From Amyelois transitella (Eukaryota > Arthropoda > Insecta > Lepidoptera > Pyralidae), in the NCBI RefSeq assembly GCF_032362555.1, contig NC_083528.1, positions 930,001 to 994,000 on the forward strand: 64,000 bases of DNA, in the 5' to 3' direction. The position numbers and the translations under genes are program-made. Numbering within the stretch: the first letter of the stretch is position 1; every line of letters starts with the position of its first letter. Of this stretch, positions 54,938-64,000 are shown one piece after another. A model generated the notes under the pieces. The model did not search any database, was not told where the DNA came from, and worked only from the letters and a program-made list of their open reading frames with translations.

Positions 54938-55138
54938 CGTTCCCGTGGATGTCGTAAGGCGACTAAGGGGTAGGCTTATAAACTTGGTACTCTTGTTTTA
55001 GGCGATGGGCTAGCAACCTGTCACTATTTGAATCTCAATTCTATCATTTAGTCGTACAGCTGAACGTGGCCTATCAGTGTTGTCAAGACTGTTGCCTCTG
55101 TCTTCTCCGCAAGGGATATTGACGTGATTATATGTTTG
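54938..55138 (+). repeat. Family A SINE, 5-prime truncated
   Basis: cccgtggatgtcgtaaggcg to gcaagggatattgacgtgat and tatatgtttgt. Confidence 0.8.
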
Positions 55139-56082
55139 TCAATGTACGATTTTATCGATCACTTAATTAAGAATTAACCCAGAAAGTATCCGTGTCAGGA
55201 AAATATTTTTATTTGCGATTTACTCGTAGTACCTAATCCACTTGTAAAAACCAAGAGACATTAGTAATAACTTCAAACTCTTTTCAGAGAGAAAAGCACA
55301 GACTTAATTGTTTTACTTGCCACGATTGATAGTATTATTATATATTTCTGTATACTTCCGTATTTATAAATTTTTTCATGCTAGCTGCTCAGGTAGAGAT
55401 ACTCAATTGACGGCCTGGCCTGGATGTTGTGAGTAGCGACTTTGTCTACCCCGTAAGCGATAAATACGTAGTATGTAAACTGGAGCAGGAATTAAACCTG
55501 TTTACCATTCCACCAATGGTGATGCCAATGCCAATATGTCCAAGATGGCGTCGGTTCTAAGTAAATTAGGGGTGTTAAAAATGTTAACTTGAGACGGGTT
55601 CGACATTTCTTCTGTGAAAGAACAGTAAACAACATAAATATATATGTTTTTAAGAATATTTTTGATTAGCCGTCCGTCCGGGTCCGGGCAAGAGAAATAC
55701 TTATTTGTAAAACTAAGAAGTCCCCGCGAAGTTGCGTGCGTAAATGTTTTTTGGATTTTGAACTACCTCATATTCCGTATTTCATAAAAGATGATCCAAT
55801 TTTTTTTTGGTTGTGGAAGCTTATAAGTCAAGTTGTTAAAGCGTGGTGAGTTGACAAACAGACTCAAATTAAAATTATCATATTAGTATGTTATAGAAGT
55901 ACGGATGTGGATGTACGTCAGATAATTATGCATATTGCCATGATGGCATAATGTGTTTATGCAAAAATTTTGAAAAAAAAGGTCAAATATTTGAATTCGT
56001 AATATTATAAAGAGTATCATCACTATCACTATATATGCATTATAAATAATATTATTTATCCCTCTATTTTCACTATCTGTAT
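55139..56082. other. Intergenic, nothing firm
   Basis: Family A tail scrap at 55436-55475 (ctttgtctaccccgtaagcg). AGATGGCG at 55543-55550. Confidence 0.4.
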
Positions 56083-56215
56083 ACATACATACATACCATC
56101 ACGCCTGTATCCCATTGGGGTAGGCAGAGACTATGGAATTCCACTTGCTACGATCCTTACAGACCTCTCCCGCTTCCTCCACACTCATCACTCTTTGCAT
56201 GAATGCGCTTATCTT
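56083..56215 (-). mobile_element. Family R LINE 3-prime fragment, variant
   Basis: acataccatcacgcctgtat, ggggtaggcagagactatgg, cactcatcactctttgcatg. It is a diverged subfamily, inverted to the copy at 56279. Confidence 0.65.
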
Positions 56216-56278
56216 GAAAAATTGTGGAAAGGCTTTATTCCAGTCGGAATTGTTGGAAAGTTTGATTTTATTTTATGA

Positions 56279-56525
56279 TATACAAGGAGAGTGTGGAGGG
56301 AAAGGTCGGGGTGGGAAGACCTAGACGAACATATCTTGATCAAATTAAGGACGTCCTGGTGAAGGGTCAGGTCAAAAGTGCCCGAAACCGCCGAGCTTGC
56401 ATGAAGAGAGTTATGAATGTGGATGAAGCAAAGGAAGTATGCAGGGATCGTGGCAAGTGGAAAGAGGTAGTCTCTGCCTACCCCTCCGGGAAAGAGGCGT
56501 GAGTTTATGTATGTATGTATGTATG
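56279..56525 (+). mobile_element. Family R LINE 3-prime fragment with intact coding end
   Basis: Encodes YKESVEGKVGVGRPRR and onward for about 74 codons to AYPSGKEA and a TGA stop at 56500-56502, followed at once by tttatgtatgtatgtatg. So the last codons of this LINE reach its extreme 3-prime end. Confidence 0.8.
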
Positions 56526-56737
56526 ATTTATAGGTAATGTTTATACCTATAATATATATTACATTCTAACAGTACACTACGGAAGCAAAAAAAAAAATGA
56601 CACTCAAACCAGATCTTCAAATTTTCAATCTAAAATTGTCTAGATAGTTAAAGATATAACCGGCACTAAGGCAATAGCATAGCGCGCGTGATGCCGTTTT
56701 TTATCGCGCGATTAACTATCGCTATTGTAAAGGCATA

Positions 56738-56797
56738 CCCCGGGCTCCTCTCCAGTGGGGTGAGGATGCAACCAGGACTAAAGCCAGGAGGAAGAAG
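56738..56797 (-). repeat. Family D fragment
   Basis: ccccgggctcctctccagtg and ggactaaagccaggaggaag, the inverse of 34676 onward. Confidence 0.55.
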
Positions 56798-56983
56798 TAA
56801 CTATTGCTATTGTGACATACTAACCCCGAAAAAGAAAGAAAATCCTTCATAATTCTTGTGTAATTTTTCCCGAACTCTTTAAAAGTAGTTACTAGCAGAG
56901 TATCAAGTTAAATACTTAAATTTTTTTAATCTGTTCATAAAACAAAAATAAAAGAATAACTATAATTTTTAATATCAAAACTT

Positions 56984-57964
56984 TTATTCGTATTTCGTTA
57001 ATTCAACACTATTATTCCACACCTTTTCTACAAGATCATTGTTTTTCGCTTTTTTTGACGGCGAAGTAATTTTACAATCAACGAAATATTCACCAGAAAT
57101 ATTATCTAAATCTGGACTAACGCAAAGATGTATTGTAGTTTGGGCACCTTCTTTTGGGTTCTTAAATAGGATGTTCATGATTGCTAGGATAATATTCTCA
57201 AAAATTGGATAAAAATGATTAAAAAGATTAGTTTTAACTGGGCCAGGGTGTAAGCAATTAACTGTTACACCTCTAGGCAGTCTTTTGGACAAGGCTTTAG
57301 TCCAAAGTACATTGCACAATTTACTATTAGCATATTTAAATAAGATGTTGAGATATAAATTATTCAATCCAGCAAGATCGTTGTCGTCAAAATAAGAGGC
57401 TAAATGAATGCAAGAAGAAACTATGACTATTCTGCTTGGCTTACATTTTATCAGCTTCTCTAATAATAAACTTGTGAGTAAGAAAGGTCCCAAATGGTTG
57501 ATTTGCATTACATTGTTCATTCCATCTTCAGTGATTTTATCAGCACCAACAAAGCCAGCGTTATTCACTAAAATATCCAGACGATCAACAGTTTTGTTGA
57601 AATCTTCAGTGAAATCTCTGATACTCTTAAACTTTGACAAATCTAAATGTTTATATTCCACATTAGGATTCCCAGTTGTAGATTTGATATCTTCGACAGC
57701 GATTTTAGACTTCTGCTCATTACTGCTAGCAATTATTACTCTTGCTCCTCTGCTGGCTAGATCTCTAGCTGTTTCTAATCCTATTCCCGAGTTTCCTCCA
57801 GTAATAAGTGCCACTTTATTATCTAATCTCGTTGTACATTTGCATGTACCTTTCTTCGGCTCGATGAATATCCTCCAAGCGATGGTAAAAACGATTACAA
57901 ATAATGAAACGCTTATGATTACTTTCACCAGGCACGTAAAAACAAAGAATAGAACCTCCAACAT
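56984..57964 (-). CDS. Short-chain dehydrogenase/reductase, retinol dehydrogenase 11-like (copy 1)
   Basis: 326 residues. NAD(P)-dependent oxidoreductase of the RDH11-15 group; the true substrate in insects is unknown (retinoids, lipid aldehydes, other alcohols are possible). Seen: an N-terminal membrane segment (about residues 4-34) followed by a short basic stretch, the nucleotide motif TGGNSGIG at 55-62, NNAG at 134-137, catalytic S184 in IVIVSS and YxxxK as Y211-ANS-K215, then HPGPVKT. All catalytic residues are present. Likely anchored in the endoplasmic reticulum with the enzyme in the cytosol (inference). Single exon; start is the ATG at 57964. The stop TAA lies inside AATAAA. It lies about 1.2 kb downstream of copy 2, in the same orientation. 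Confidence 0.9.
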   Translation of the reverse strand: MLEVLFFVFTCLVKVIISVSLFVIVFTIAWRIFIEPKKGTCKCTTRLDNKVALITGGNSGIGLETARDLASRGARVIIASSNEQKSKIAVEDIKSTTGNPNVEYKHLDLSKFKSIRDFTEDFNKTVDRLDILVNNAGFVGADKITEDGMNNVMQINHLGPFLLTSLLLEKLIKCKPSRIVIVSSCIHLASYFDDNDLAGLNNLYLNILFKYANSKLCNVLWTKALSKRLPRGVTVNCLHPGPVKTNLFNHFYPIFENIILAIMNILFKNPKEGAQTTIHLCVSPDLDNISGEYFVDCKITSPSKKAKNNDLVEKVWNNSVELTKYE

Positions 57965-58713
57965 GGTGGCGCGTTTGAAGACTGATTAAAGTCGAGCCTC
58001 ACGTAAGTATAATATAATTGTATGCAAATGTTGTCACTGGATTGTCGTTTTGTAAATAATCCAAACAGAATTCTTGATAGTCGTTGATTGACATTTTAGT
58101 TTTAAGCAGTACCTATTGTTATTTATACCCGTGTGGTTTTGGCCACTTTAGAATACGAACACTCCATATTTTCTCAGTCAATTAAAGGTTATAAAGGGAA
58201 AAAGTTTTCTGGTAATACAATCGTTTCTACGCTGGTTTGATATTGGAGAAAAAGACGTAATGTGTGCTAGCTGCTTCGTAACAGTCTTGAAAAGACCGAA
58301 AGACCACGTTCAGCTGGTGCGTTTTGCTTGCTTTTTTGTTTTGCTGGTGAGGTGCCCGGTTAAAATACGTGATGTGAAAAAAAAGGGACAGGTTCAAATC
58401 CATAAATTCAATCCAGGTATTAGTTATAAAACTAACCGATGCTCTTTTAAAAAAAATACAAATTTAGAATTACCCTTGATACACTAATAGTTGGTGGTAA
58501 CCACGTGGTAACTAAAGGAATTTTCGTAGAAGTCTTATTTGTCACGCCTGTAAAAGTTTGGTGAGTTATAAGGTCCATTCTTAATTTTAAGACCAAAGTA
58601 CCAACACTGAGTTGAGTTGGCAAACGAATGAATATGAATGTAATTACTCACTTCCCAATAAGGTCATTATTAGAAAATGGCCGTACCACTTCGTTCTAGA
58701 TAGACTTAACTGA
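57965..58713. other. Spacer between the two dehydrogenase genes
   Basis: Holds a worn family A head (58130-58200, ccgtgtggttttggccactt) and a minus-strand family A scrap (58278-58320, acagtcttgaaaagaccgaa). No further gene. Confidence 0.5.
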
Positions 58714-58905
58714 ACAACATACATACATATAATCACGTATAAATATGGTGCATGTTAGTTTTGAGCCTAACTGCACATACATACATATAATCACGTCTTT
58801 ATCCCTTGCGGGGTAGATAGAGCCTAAAGTCTTGAAAATACTGATGGGCCAAGTGCAGCTGGTTAGTTAGTTCAGTTGGATAAAGACGTGAATATATGTA
58901 TGTAT
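58714..58905 (-). repeat. Family A tails, duplicated
   Basis: Two ATAC tails (58719 and 58776) each lead into ataatcacgt. The second continues through cccttgcggggtagatagag. A short plus-strand tail (gataaagacgtgaatatatg) closes the segment. Confidence 0.6.
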
Positions 58906-59074
58906 GATAAGGTTAACGTGGGTTGGAAATAAGACTTAATTTCATTGTATGTATGTCATACTTTATTTTCCTATGTAATTTACTACAATGAAGTCGGTTT
59001 AAAAAAACTGCAGCAATATACAACTTACGAGGCTGACTGCAAAATACATTGTTTAACGTTTTTTCAATGAAATT

Positions 59075-59148
59075 ATATACTTAATTTAGTACCAACAATT
59101 AATTTTATAACCATATACTTAATTCAGTACCAGCAATTAATTTTATAA
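59075..59148 (-). repeat. 36-bp tandem duplication below dehydrogenase copy 2
   Basis: 59075-59110 and 59113-59148 differ at 2 of 36 positions. It lies 10-85 bp after the stop codon, so probably in the 3-prime UTR. Confidence 0.75.
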
Positions 59149-59158
59149 ATAAAAAATA

Positions 59159-60232
59159 CTATTTCGAACTTTTCAATCGGCTTAAAAGCCGAGGATCACA
59201 ATTAGTCGTCTTTTGAATCAATTTAATAGTGTCATTCCAAACTTTATCCACTAGATTATTATCACTCGCCTTTCTAGACATTTGACTAACTTTACAATCA
59301 GAAAAATATTCCCCCGACACGTTTTCTACGTCAGAACTCACGCACAAATGAATTGTTGTTTGTGCACCTTCTTCTGCATTCTTGAAAAATGCATACTTAA
59401 TCATTGCCAATACTGGAATTCTTATAACAGGATGAACATTGTTGAAAATGTTTGTATAAACAACACCAGGATGCAAGCAATTCACTGTGACACCACTAGG
59501 TAATCTCTTTGACAAGGCTTTAGTCCAAAGCACGTCACATAATTTACTATTGGCATATCTAAACCACATAGTAGCGTTGTCCTTAAAAATAACATCGTAA
59601 CCTTTAATTTTAACGCTACAAAACAAGTCTTTCAATCCAGGTAGATCTTCAGGATCGAAATAGGAAACTTGATGGGCACAAGAAGTAACAATGACAATTC
59701 TACTCGGTCTTGATTCAATTAACTTATCAATAAGTAGAGATGTAAGTAAAAACGGCCCCAAATAGTTGATTTGCATAACTACATTCATTCCATCTTCAGT
59801 TATAGTTTCTGCACCGGCAAAACCCGCATTATTAACTAAAACATCTAATCGATTAACTGTTTTCTTGAAATCTTCAGCGAATTTTGTAACACTTCTGAAT
59901 TTAGATAAATCTAAATGTCTGTATTCGACGTTTATGTTTCCAGTTGTAGCTATGATATCTTTAACAGCTAACTTAGATTTTTCGTCATTAGAGCTGGCGA
60001 TAATTACTCTTGCTCCTCTCCTGGCTAGATCTCTTGCTGTTTCTAATCCTATGCCTGAATTTCCACCAGTCACGAGAGCCACTTTGCCTTTGAGCTTCGT
60101 TTTGCATCTGCAGACACCTTTAGTTGGTTCGAGCCATAACTTTAATACGATAACAATAATAGTAGCCGTCAGGGCGACGTATAAGAGGATTTTTGATAAA
60201 AATGATAACACACAACAAATGTTAACAAACAT
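59159..60232 (-). CDS. Short-chain dehydrogenase/reductase, retinol dehydrogenase 11-like (copy 2)
   Basis: 357 residues from the ATG at 60232-60230; the frame is open 6 codons further up but without ATG. Same layout as copy 1: membrane anchor at about 5-34, TGGNSGIG at 55-62, NNAG at 134-137, S184, Y226-ANS-K230, HPGVVYT. It differs in having 15 extra residues (around 200-222, VKIKGYDVIFKD) just before the catalytic tyrosine and a longer C-terminal end with KSSK. Serine-to-tyrosine spacing in copy 1 is closer to what I expect for the family, so the extra loop is more likely an insertion here. Single exon, tandem paralogue. Confidence 0.9.
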   Translation of the reverse strand: MFVNICCVLSFLSKILLYVALTATIIVIVLKLWLEPTKGVCRCKTKLKGKVALVTGGNSGIGLETARDLARRGARVIIASSNDEKSKLAVKDIIATTGNINVEYRHLDLSKFRSVTKFAEDFKKTVNRLDVLVNNAGFAGAETITEDGMNVVMQINYLGPFLLTSLLIDKLIESRPSRIVIVTSCAHQVSYFDPEDLPGLKDLFCSVKIKGYDVIFKDNATMWFRYANSKLCDVLWTKALSKRLPSGVTVNCLHPGVVYTNIFNNVHPVIRIPVLAMIKYAFFKNAEEGAQTTIHLCVSSDVENVSGEYFSDCKVSQMSRKASDNNLVDKVWNDTIKLIQKTTNCDPRLLSRLKSSK

Positions 60233-60269
60233 GATCACAAAATTGATCACACAGAATGGAAGTCAACAC

Positions 60270-60293
60270 GATACTGCAGTTTAATGCAGTATC
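60270..60293. promoter_or_regulatory. 9-bp perfect palindrome upstream of dehydrogenase copy 2
   Basis: GATACTGCA and TGCAGTATC around a 6-base gap, 38 bp above the ATG. It could be a 5-prime UTR hairpin or a dimer binding site. Confidence 0.5.
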
Positions 60294-60424
60294 TTGTAAT
60301 TATCATGACATAAACGCAAGGCATGCACTTTTGTACACTGGTTCACCTTAGAATATAAATTACCTGCTTCGCTTATTAAAATAGATTTGTTGGTGTTTAT
60401 TTATAGGTTTGTTTCTATTCACGT

Positions 60425-60530
60425 CACGCTCATCACGTCTTATTCATTACGGGTAGACAGCGCTAATAAGAGCCTCGAAGGCCACGATAAGCTGGATGAT
60501 TTAATCATGGAATTGCGATTCAAAAATTAG
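60425..60530 (-). repeat. Family A SINE, degenerate 3-prime part
   Basis: catcacgtcttattcattac, gggtagacagcgctaataag, ggccacgataagctggatga. Confidence 0.6.
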
Positions 60531-61051
60531 TTGCACTGAAACTTGTTGCGGATAATAACTGTATTATTTTATTAGTTTCGTATATGAAGTTAAAATCTAA
60601 ATGTGTTATAATATTGCATTGAATTAACCAATTTTTTGTAGAATAATTAATTATATGCCTTTTTGGGATTATTGACTCTGCCTAGATATAGACATGAATA
60701 TATATATATATACTAAAAATTATTTTTTTTTTACCTAGATACCAACCCGCGTGAAAATTACCCTGTTCCACCTCGTACTCCAGGCAAATTTTATGAAAGA
60801 AGTCTAGTAAAAGACGGATACGCATAAGTTGGGGATTTTCCAGGCAAGAGCGAATTCTATTTGAGCCTCCGTGCACCATTTTAGGCCTTGCTTACCACCA
60901 GGCAGATTGTCGTCAAGTGCACTCAAATCTATAATAATAATAATAAAAAAACAAAATAAATAAACAAACACACTTTTACATAATATTAGTATGGACAGTA
61001 GTTCGCAATTATCAAATTTCATTTATCATTAAGCGTCATTTATATTAGACT
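60531..61051. other. Intergenic, nothing recognised
   Basis: Short TA run near 60700. No gene or repeat family that I can support. Confidence 0.4.
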
Positions 61052-61310
61052 GACTCCGTCCGCGTGGAATAGTTATCTTGGGCATCATTGAAGCCCGCAA
61101 GGGTGAATAATTTCCCCCGTTTTTTTCCACACTTTCCATTATTTCTTCGCTCCTAATATTTGCAGCGTGATGTAATATAGCCTAAAGCCATCCTCGATAA
61201 ATGGTCTATTCAACACAAAAATAATTTTTCAATTAGAACCAGTAGTTCCTGAGATTAGCGCGTTAACTTACAAACAAACAAACTGTTCAGCTTTATAATA
61301 TTAGTATAGA
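61052..61310 (-). mobile_element. Helitron-like element, 3-prime end lost
   Basis: Minus strand: starts TCTATACTAATATTATAAAG after A (61311), with all internal blocks, and stops at ccacgcggacggagtc. The last 20 bp with CTAG are missing. Confidence 0.75.
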
Positions 61311-61585
61311 TTTAGACCAGTCTGTCCTGTTATCTGGGTTCGGTAGGTTCGTGATACGAGTTCTCTGATTATAAACGGACACACTGACCCACAGAGCAAT
61401 TTAGGACAGTCACAACACAACCTGGTGCTATCCCGTGCAGTTTGTAAAAGCCGATCAAAGTGAAGGCTAGTTATCTTGGAGATTATTCTTTTAGGCGATA
61501 GGTTGCACACTGCTTTCGCTTCATCCACATTCGTTCGTTAATTCGTTTATCTGAAATATATTTTATATGTTTATGTAATAATACG

Positions 61586-61841
61586 TGCCGTGTGGGTCCC
61601 GGCACCTACAAAAAAGAATAGGACCACTCCATCTCTTTCCCATGGATGTCGTAAAAGGCGACTAAGGGATAGGCTTATAAACTTGGGATTCTTCTTTTAG
61701 GCGATGGGCTAGCAACCTGTCACTATTTGAATTTCAATTCTATCATTAAGCCAAATAGCTGAATGTGGCCATTTAGTCTTCAAGACTGTTGGCTTTGTCT
61801 ACCCCGCATGGGATATAGACGTGACCATATGTATGTATGTA
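61586..61841 (+). repeat. Family A SINE, full length
   Basis: tgccgtgtgggtcccggcac to gtgaccatatgtatgtatgt. It shares with 3594-3855 the rare variants gccatttagtcttcaagact and ccccgcatgggatat, so the two form a young subfamily. Confidence 0.85.
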
Positions 61842-61884
61842 ATAATATGAATGTTTCATGTTTCATATCCGTATTTTTCTTCTT

Positions 61885-62160
61885 CCTACTGACTTTAGTA
61901 CCAGTTGCATCCTCACTAATATGCCTTTGACTATGGATTCTGGATTGGATGAGTCAGGTTTTTACACGAAGCGACTCCCATCTGACCTCCGCAACCTTTG
62001 TAAGGCAACCTAACCCGTATTGGATCGATCATGGTTACACATCCAGTCGCCTGAATGTGCAGGTTTCCTCACGATATTTTCCCTCACCGTAAGGGCATCG
62101 GTTAGTATTCAAACTAATGTACATAACTTTGGTAAATGGCCGAGGTTGGATTCGAACTGT
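61885..62160 (+). repeat. Family D repeat, longest copy
   Basis: gactttagtaccagttgcat, tttttacacgaagcgactcc, gcctgaatgtgcaggtttcc, ending aatggccgaggttggattcg. The final gattcgaac looks like a remnant pol III B box, but no A box is clear. Confidence 0.6.
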
Positions 62161-62404
62161 ATTATTGTTTAGTTATTATTAAAACTCAACTATAATATAC
62201 CTAGCATGCATTTTGCGGTGACGTAATGTTGACGTTAAGGCAAAGGTTTTGTTATTGCAACTGCGTACGCGCAGTGACCCATTTTAGTCTTCTAGTATAT
62301 CCAGTGTTCATCCTGATATTCCATTTGGTGTTGGTTCAATTTAAGAGATCACCCCTTACACAAACAATTCCTCTTTAAAATATCAGTCTAGATAAAAATA
62401 AAAA

Positions 62405-62652
62405 TGCCGTGTGGTTCCCGGCACCAATAAAAAAAAAATAAGACTACTTCATCTCTTTTCCATGGATGTCGTAATAGGCGACTAAGGGTTAGGCCTATAA
62501 AATTAAGATTCTTTATTTAAGCGTTGGGCTAGGCTATTTGATCTAAATTTCATCATTAAGCCAAATAGCTGAACGTGGCTTATCAGTCTTTTGCAAGAGT
62601 GCTGGCTCTGTGTACCCTGCAAGAGATATAGACGTGACTATATGTAGGTATA
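62405..62652 (+). repeat. Family A SINE, near full length
   Basis: tgccgtgtggttcccggcac to gagatatagacgtgactata. Small internal deletion near gggctaggctattt. Confidence 0.8.
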
Positions 62653-62694
62653 TAAGTAGTGTAAAAATCGCTTAAATAAACTAAATTTATATCT

Positions 62695-62743
62695 ACCTAA
62701 CTCAATCTGTGTAATTTGTCTCGTATATATTTATTTATTTATA
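62695..62743 (+). repeat. Family T tail scrap
   Basis: ctaactcaatctgtgtaatt, then gtctcgtatatatttattta. Confidence 0.65.
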
Positions 62744-62997
62744 TGCAATAAGAAGTCAAAAAATACTATTATCCAGATTATGTTTCATAGTTTAGGTAGC
62801 TATATACCTACATAGGTGGGTAATATTAGTCTTAAACTACTTAGAAACATGAGCACAAACTATGCAATTAATTAAATTACATCTTACATCGTGTTTTCCT
62901 GTCGCTTAATTAAAAAAACCGGCTAAGTGCGATTCGGACACGAAGGGTAAATCAACAGTTAAGTTGTCTGAACATGCTCAAATAAAGTTCTTAAGTA

Positions 62998-63070
62998 CTC
63001 TCTTTCTCTTTCCCATGGATGCGTAAAAGGTGACTAAGGGATATGCTAATAAACTTAAGATGCTTTAACA
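62998..63070 (+). repeat. Family A SINE middle fragment
   Basis: tctctttcccatggatgcgt, aaggtgactaagggatatgc. Both ends are missing. Confidence 0.6.
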
Positions 63071-63137
63071 ATCATACAATAAAACATAATATGCAGTCAA
63101 ATTGAGAAGCTCTTTTTTGATCATTCATTCATTTAAA

Positions 63138-63402
63138 TAGTCACCTTGCGGGGTAGACAGAGCAAACAGTGTTGAAGAGTCTGATAGGCTGCGTCCAGCT
63201 GTGTGGGTTTATGATAGAATAGTGACAGTTTGGTGGCCCATCGCCTAAAATAACAATACCAAATTTATAAGTCCTACCTATCACTACCTATCACTTAGTC
63301 GCCTCTTACGTCATCCATTGGAAGTGAGATGAGTGAACTCTGGAAGTGAGGACCACCCCGGTCCTATTCTTTATTTATATTAATGCCGGGAACCACACGG
63401 CT
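63138..63402 (-). repeat. Family A SINE, near full length
   Basis: tagtcaccttgcggggtaga to the head atgccgggaaccacacggct. It contains a small duplication (cactacctatcact) and an insert near ggaagtgag. Confidence 0.8.
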
Positions 63403-64000
63403 CTTTTTTCAAGTTAGTATAATTAGGAAAACCCGAAAGCATTTCATGAATATCTTGAAGGTTTTCTTACTATCTTAAAACGTCAACACTTCTTGTCGGT
63501 CAGCATACATCACAGTTAACAACGGAAAACTAAATATTTATGAGAAACGAACCCACAGACAGCCAATCGATTGTCTCATAAGCCTTAATTGGAGACTTTT
63601 CGTCCGTACGGGAAACCGCGGATGCGGCAAAATGGCGGTAAATTCAGGAAAATGGCCGCGTTCTTTTTTCTGGCATAGGAATGTTGGGTTATACAGCCAT
63701 GTCTTTTGTTTTATTAGTTTTCGGATTAAGATTACGCGGGTTGTTAAAGGCGAAATCTTATTATCGTGTGCGAGTAATTCTGAGACATTCCACACATTTA
63801 CATGCCAATTATTTTTTTTATTATTGTCAACTAGTTTTGCCCGCGATTTCGTTCACGTGTTTACGTTTTAGGCTGAAAGGTGTGTGAGAAATGTGCCCGA
63901 ACTTGTTGTTTCTTTAAATTATATAGATAACTTATTGATTAGTTTTTATTAACGCAAGTATGTATATAAAACCAAGGAAAAGAATGTCAGAGCCGGTTAT
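63403..64000. other. Window end, mostly unrecognised
   Basis: A Helitron-like end scrap (ctagttttgcccgcgatttc, minus) at 63831-63865. An 85-codon minus-strand frame at 63538-63795 has no family features. Confidence 0.45.

Noticed and set aside
57408-57989. 193-codon plus-strand frame across dehydrogenase copy 1, and the similar 172-codon one at 59766-60284
   Set aside because: Same antisense shadow in both paralogues. It is explained by conservation of the coding strand.
63538-63795. 85-codon minus-strand frame near the window end
   Set aside because: No start context, motif or repeat support. Likely chance.

Overview
The window looks like nuclear DNA of a moth or butterfly (Lepidoptera). 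The base composition is AT-rich. The gene-poor DNA is saturated with short interspersed elements ending in ATAC/TATG microsatellites, tRNA-derived SINEs, Helitron-like elements with TCTATACTAATATTATAAA and CTAG ends, CR1/RTE-type LINE pieces and a mariner relic. Protein genes are intronless, insect-like and widely spaced. The assignment rests on repeat types and protein style, not on a database search.

Left third (about 5.3-25.4 kb): a heat-shock neighbourhood. It holds an inducible-type cytosolic Hsp70 (5510-7426, minus), an Hsp90/Hsp83 (18159-20309, minus) and an alpha-crystallin small Hsp of the lethal(2)essential-for-life type (23795-24373, plus). All are single-exon, with TATA boxes and GAA/TTC heat-shock elements (HSEs) at their promoters. 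A very strong six-unit HSE lies alone at 21547-21574, and more HSEs lie in the gene-free 14.9-17.2 kb stretch. A nearly intact two-ORF non-LTR retrotransposon (9653 to about 14300, minus) sits between Hsp70 and Hsp90. An intronless phospholipid-scramblase-like gene (24700-25326, minus) converges on the small Hsp gene.

Middle (about 25.4-48.7 kb): almost wholly repeats. A non-autonomous hAT-type element (26297-27214) has an 8-bp target-site duplication and ATCGAT-rich ends, with a tRNA-SINE nested in it. GC-rich sequence at 34.9-37.5 kb may be the promoter and untranslated first exon of a gene leading right. There is a mariner transposase fragment (39534-39950) and many SINE, LINE and Helitron fragments.

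Right third (48.7-64 kb): a fold-back element with 267-bp inverted arms and a perfect 8-bp target duplication (48733-49414); a small secreted six-cysteine protein gene (50488-50838, minus); and two tandem intronless membrane-anchored short-chain dehydrogenases of the retinol-dehydrogenase-11-like type (56984-57964 and 59159-60232, both minus). The rest is SINE and LINE debris.

The heat-shock genes would act together in cytosolic protein folding: sHsp holds unfolded clients, Hsp70 refolds them and Hsp90 matures signalling clients. They probably share HSF control. The two dehydrogenases are a local duplication. Family names used below: family A = the TGCCG-headed SINE with TATG tail; family T = tRNA-derived SINE; family H = Helitron-like; family R = RTE-like LINE 3-prime fragments; families D, E and F = other unnamed repeats.
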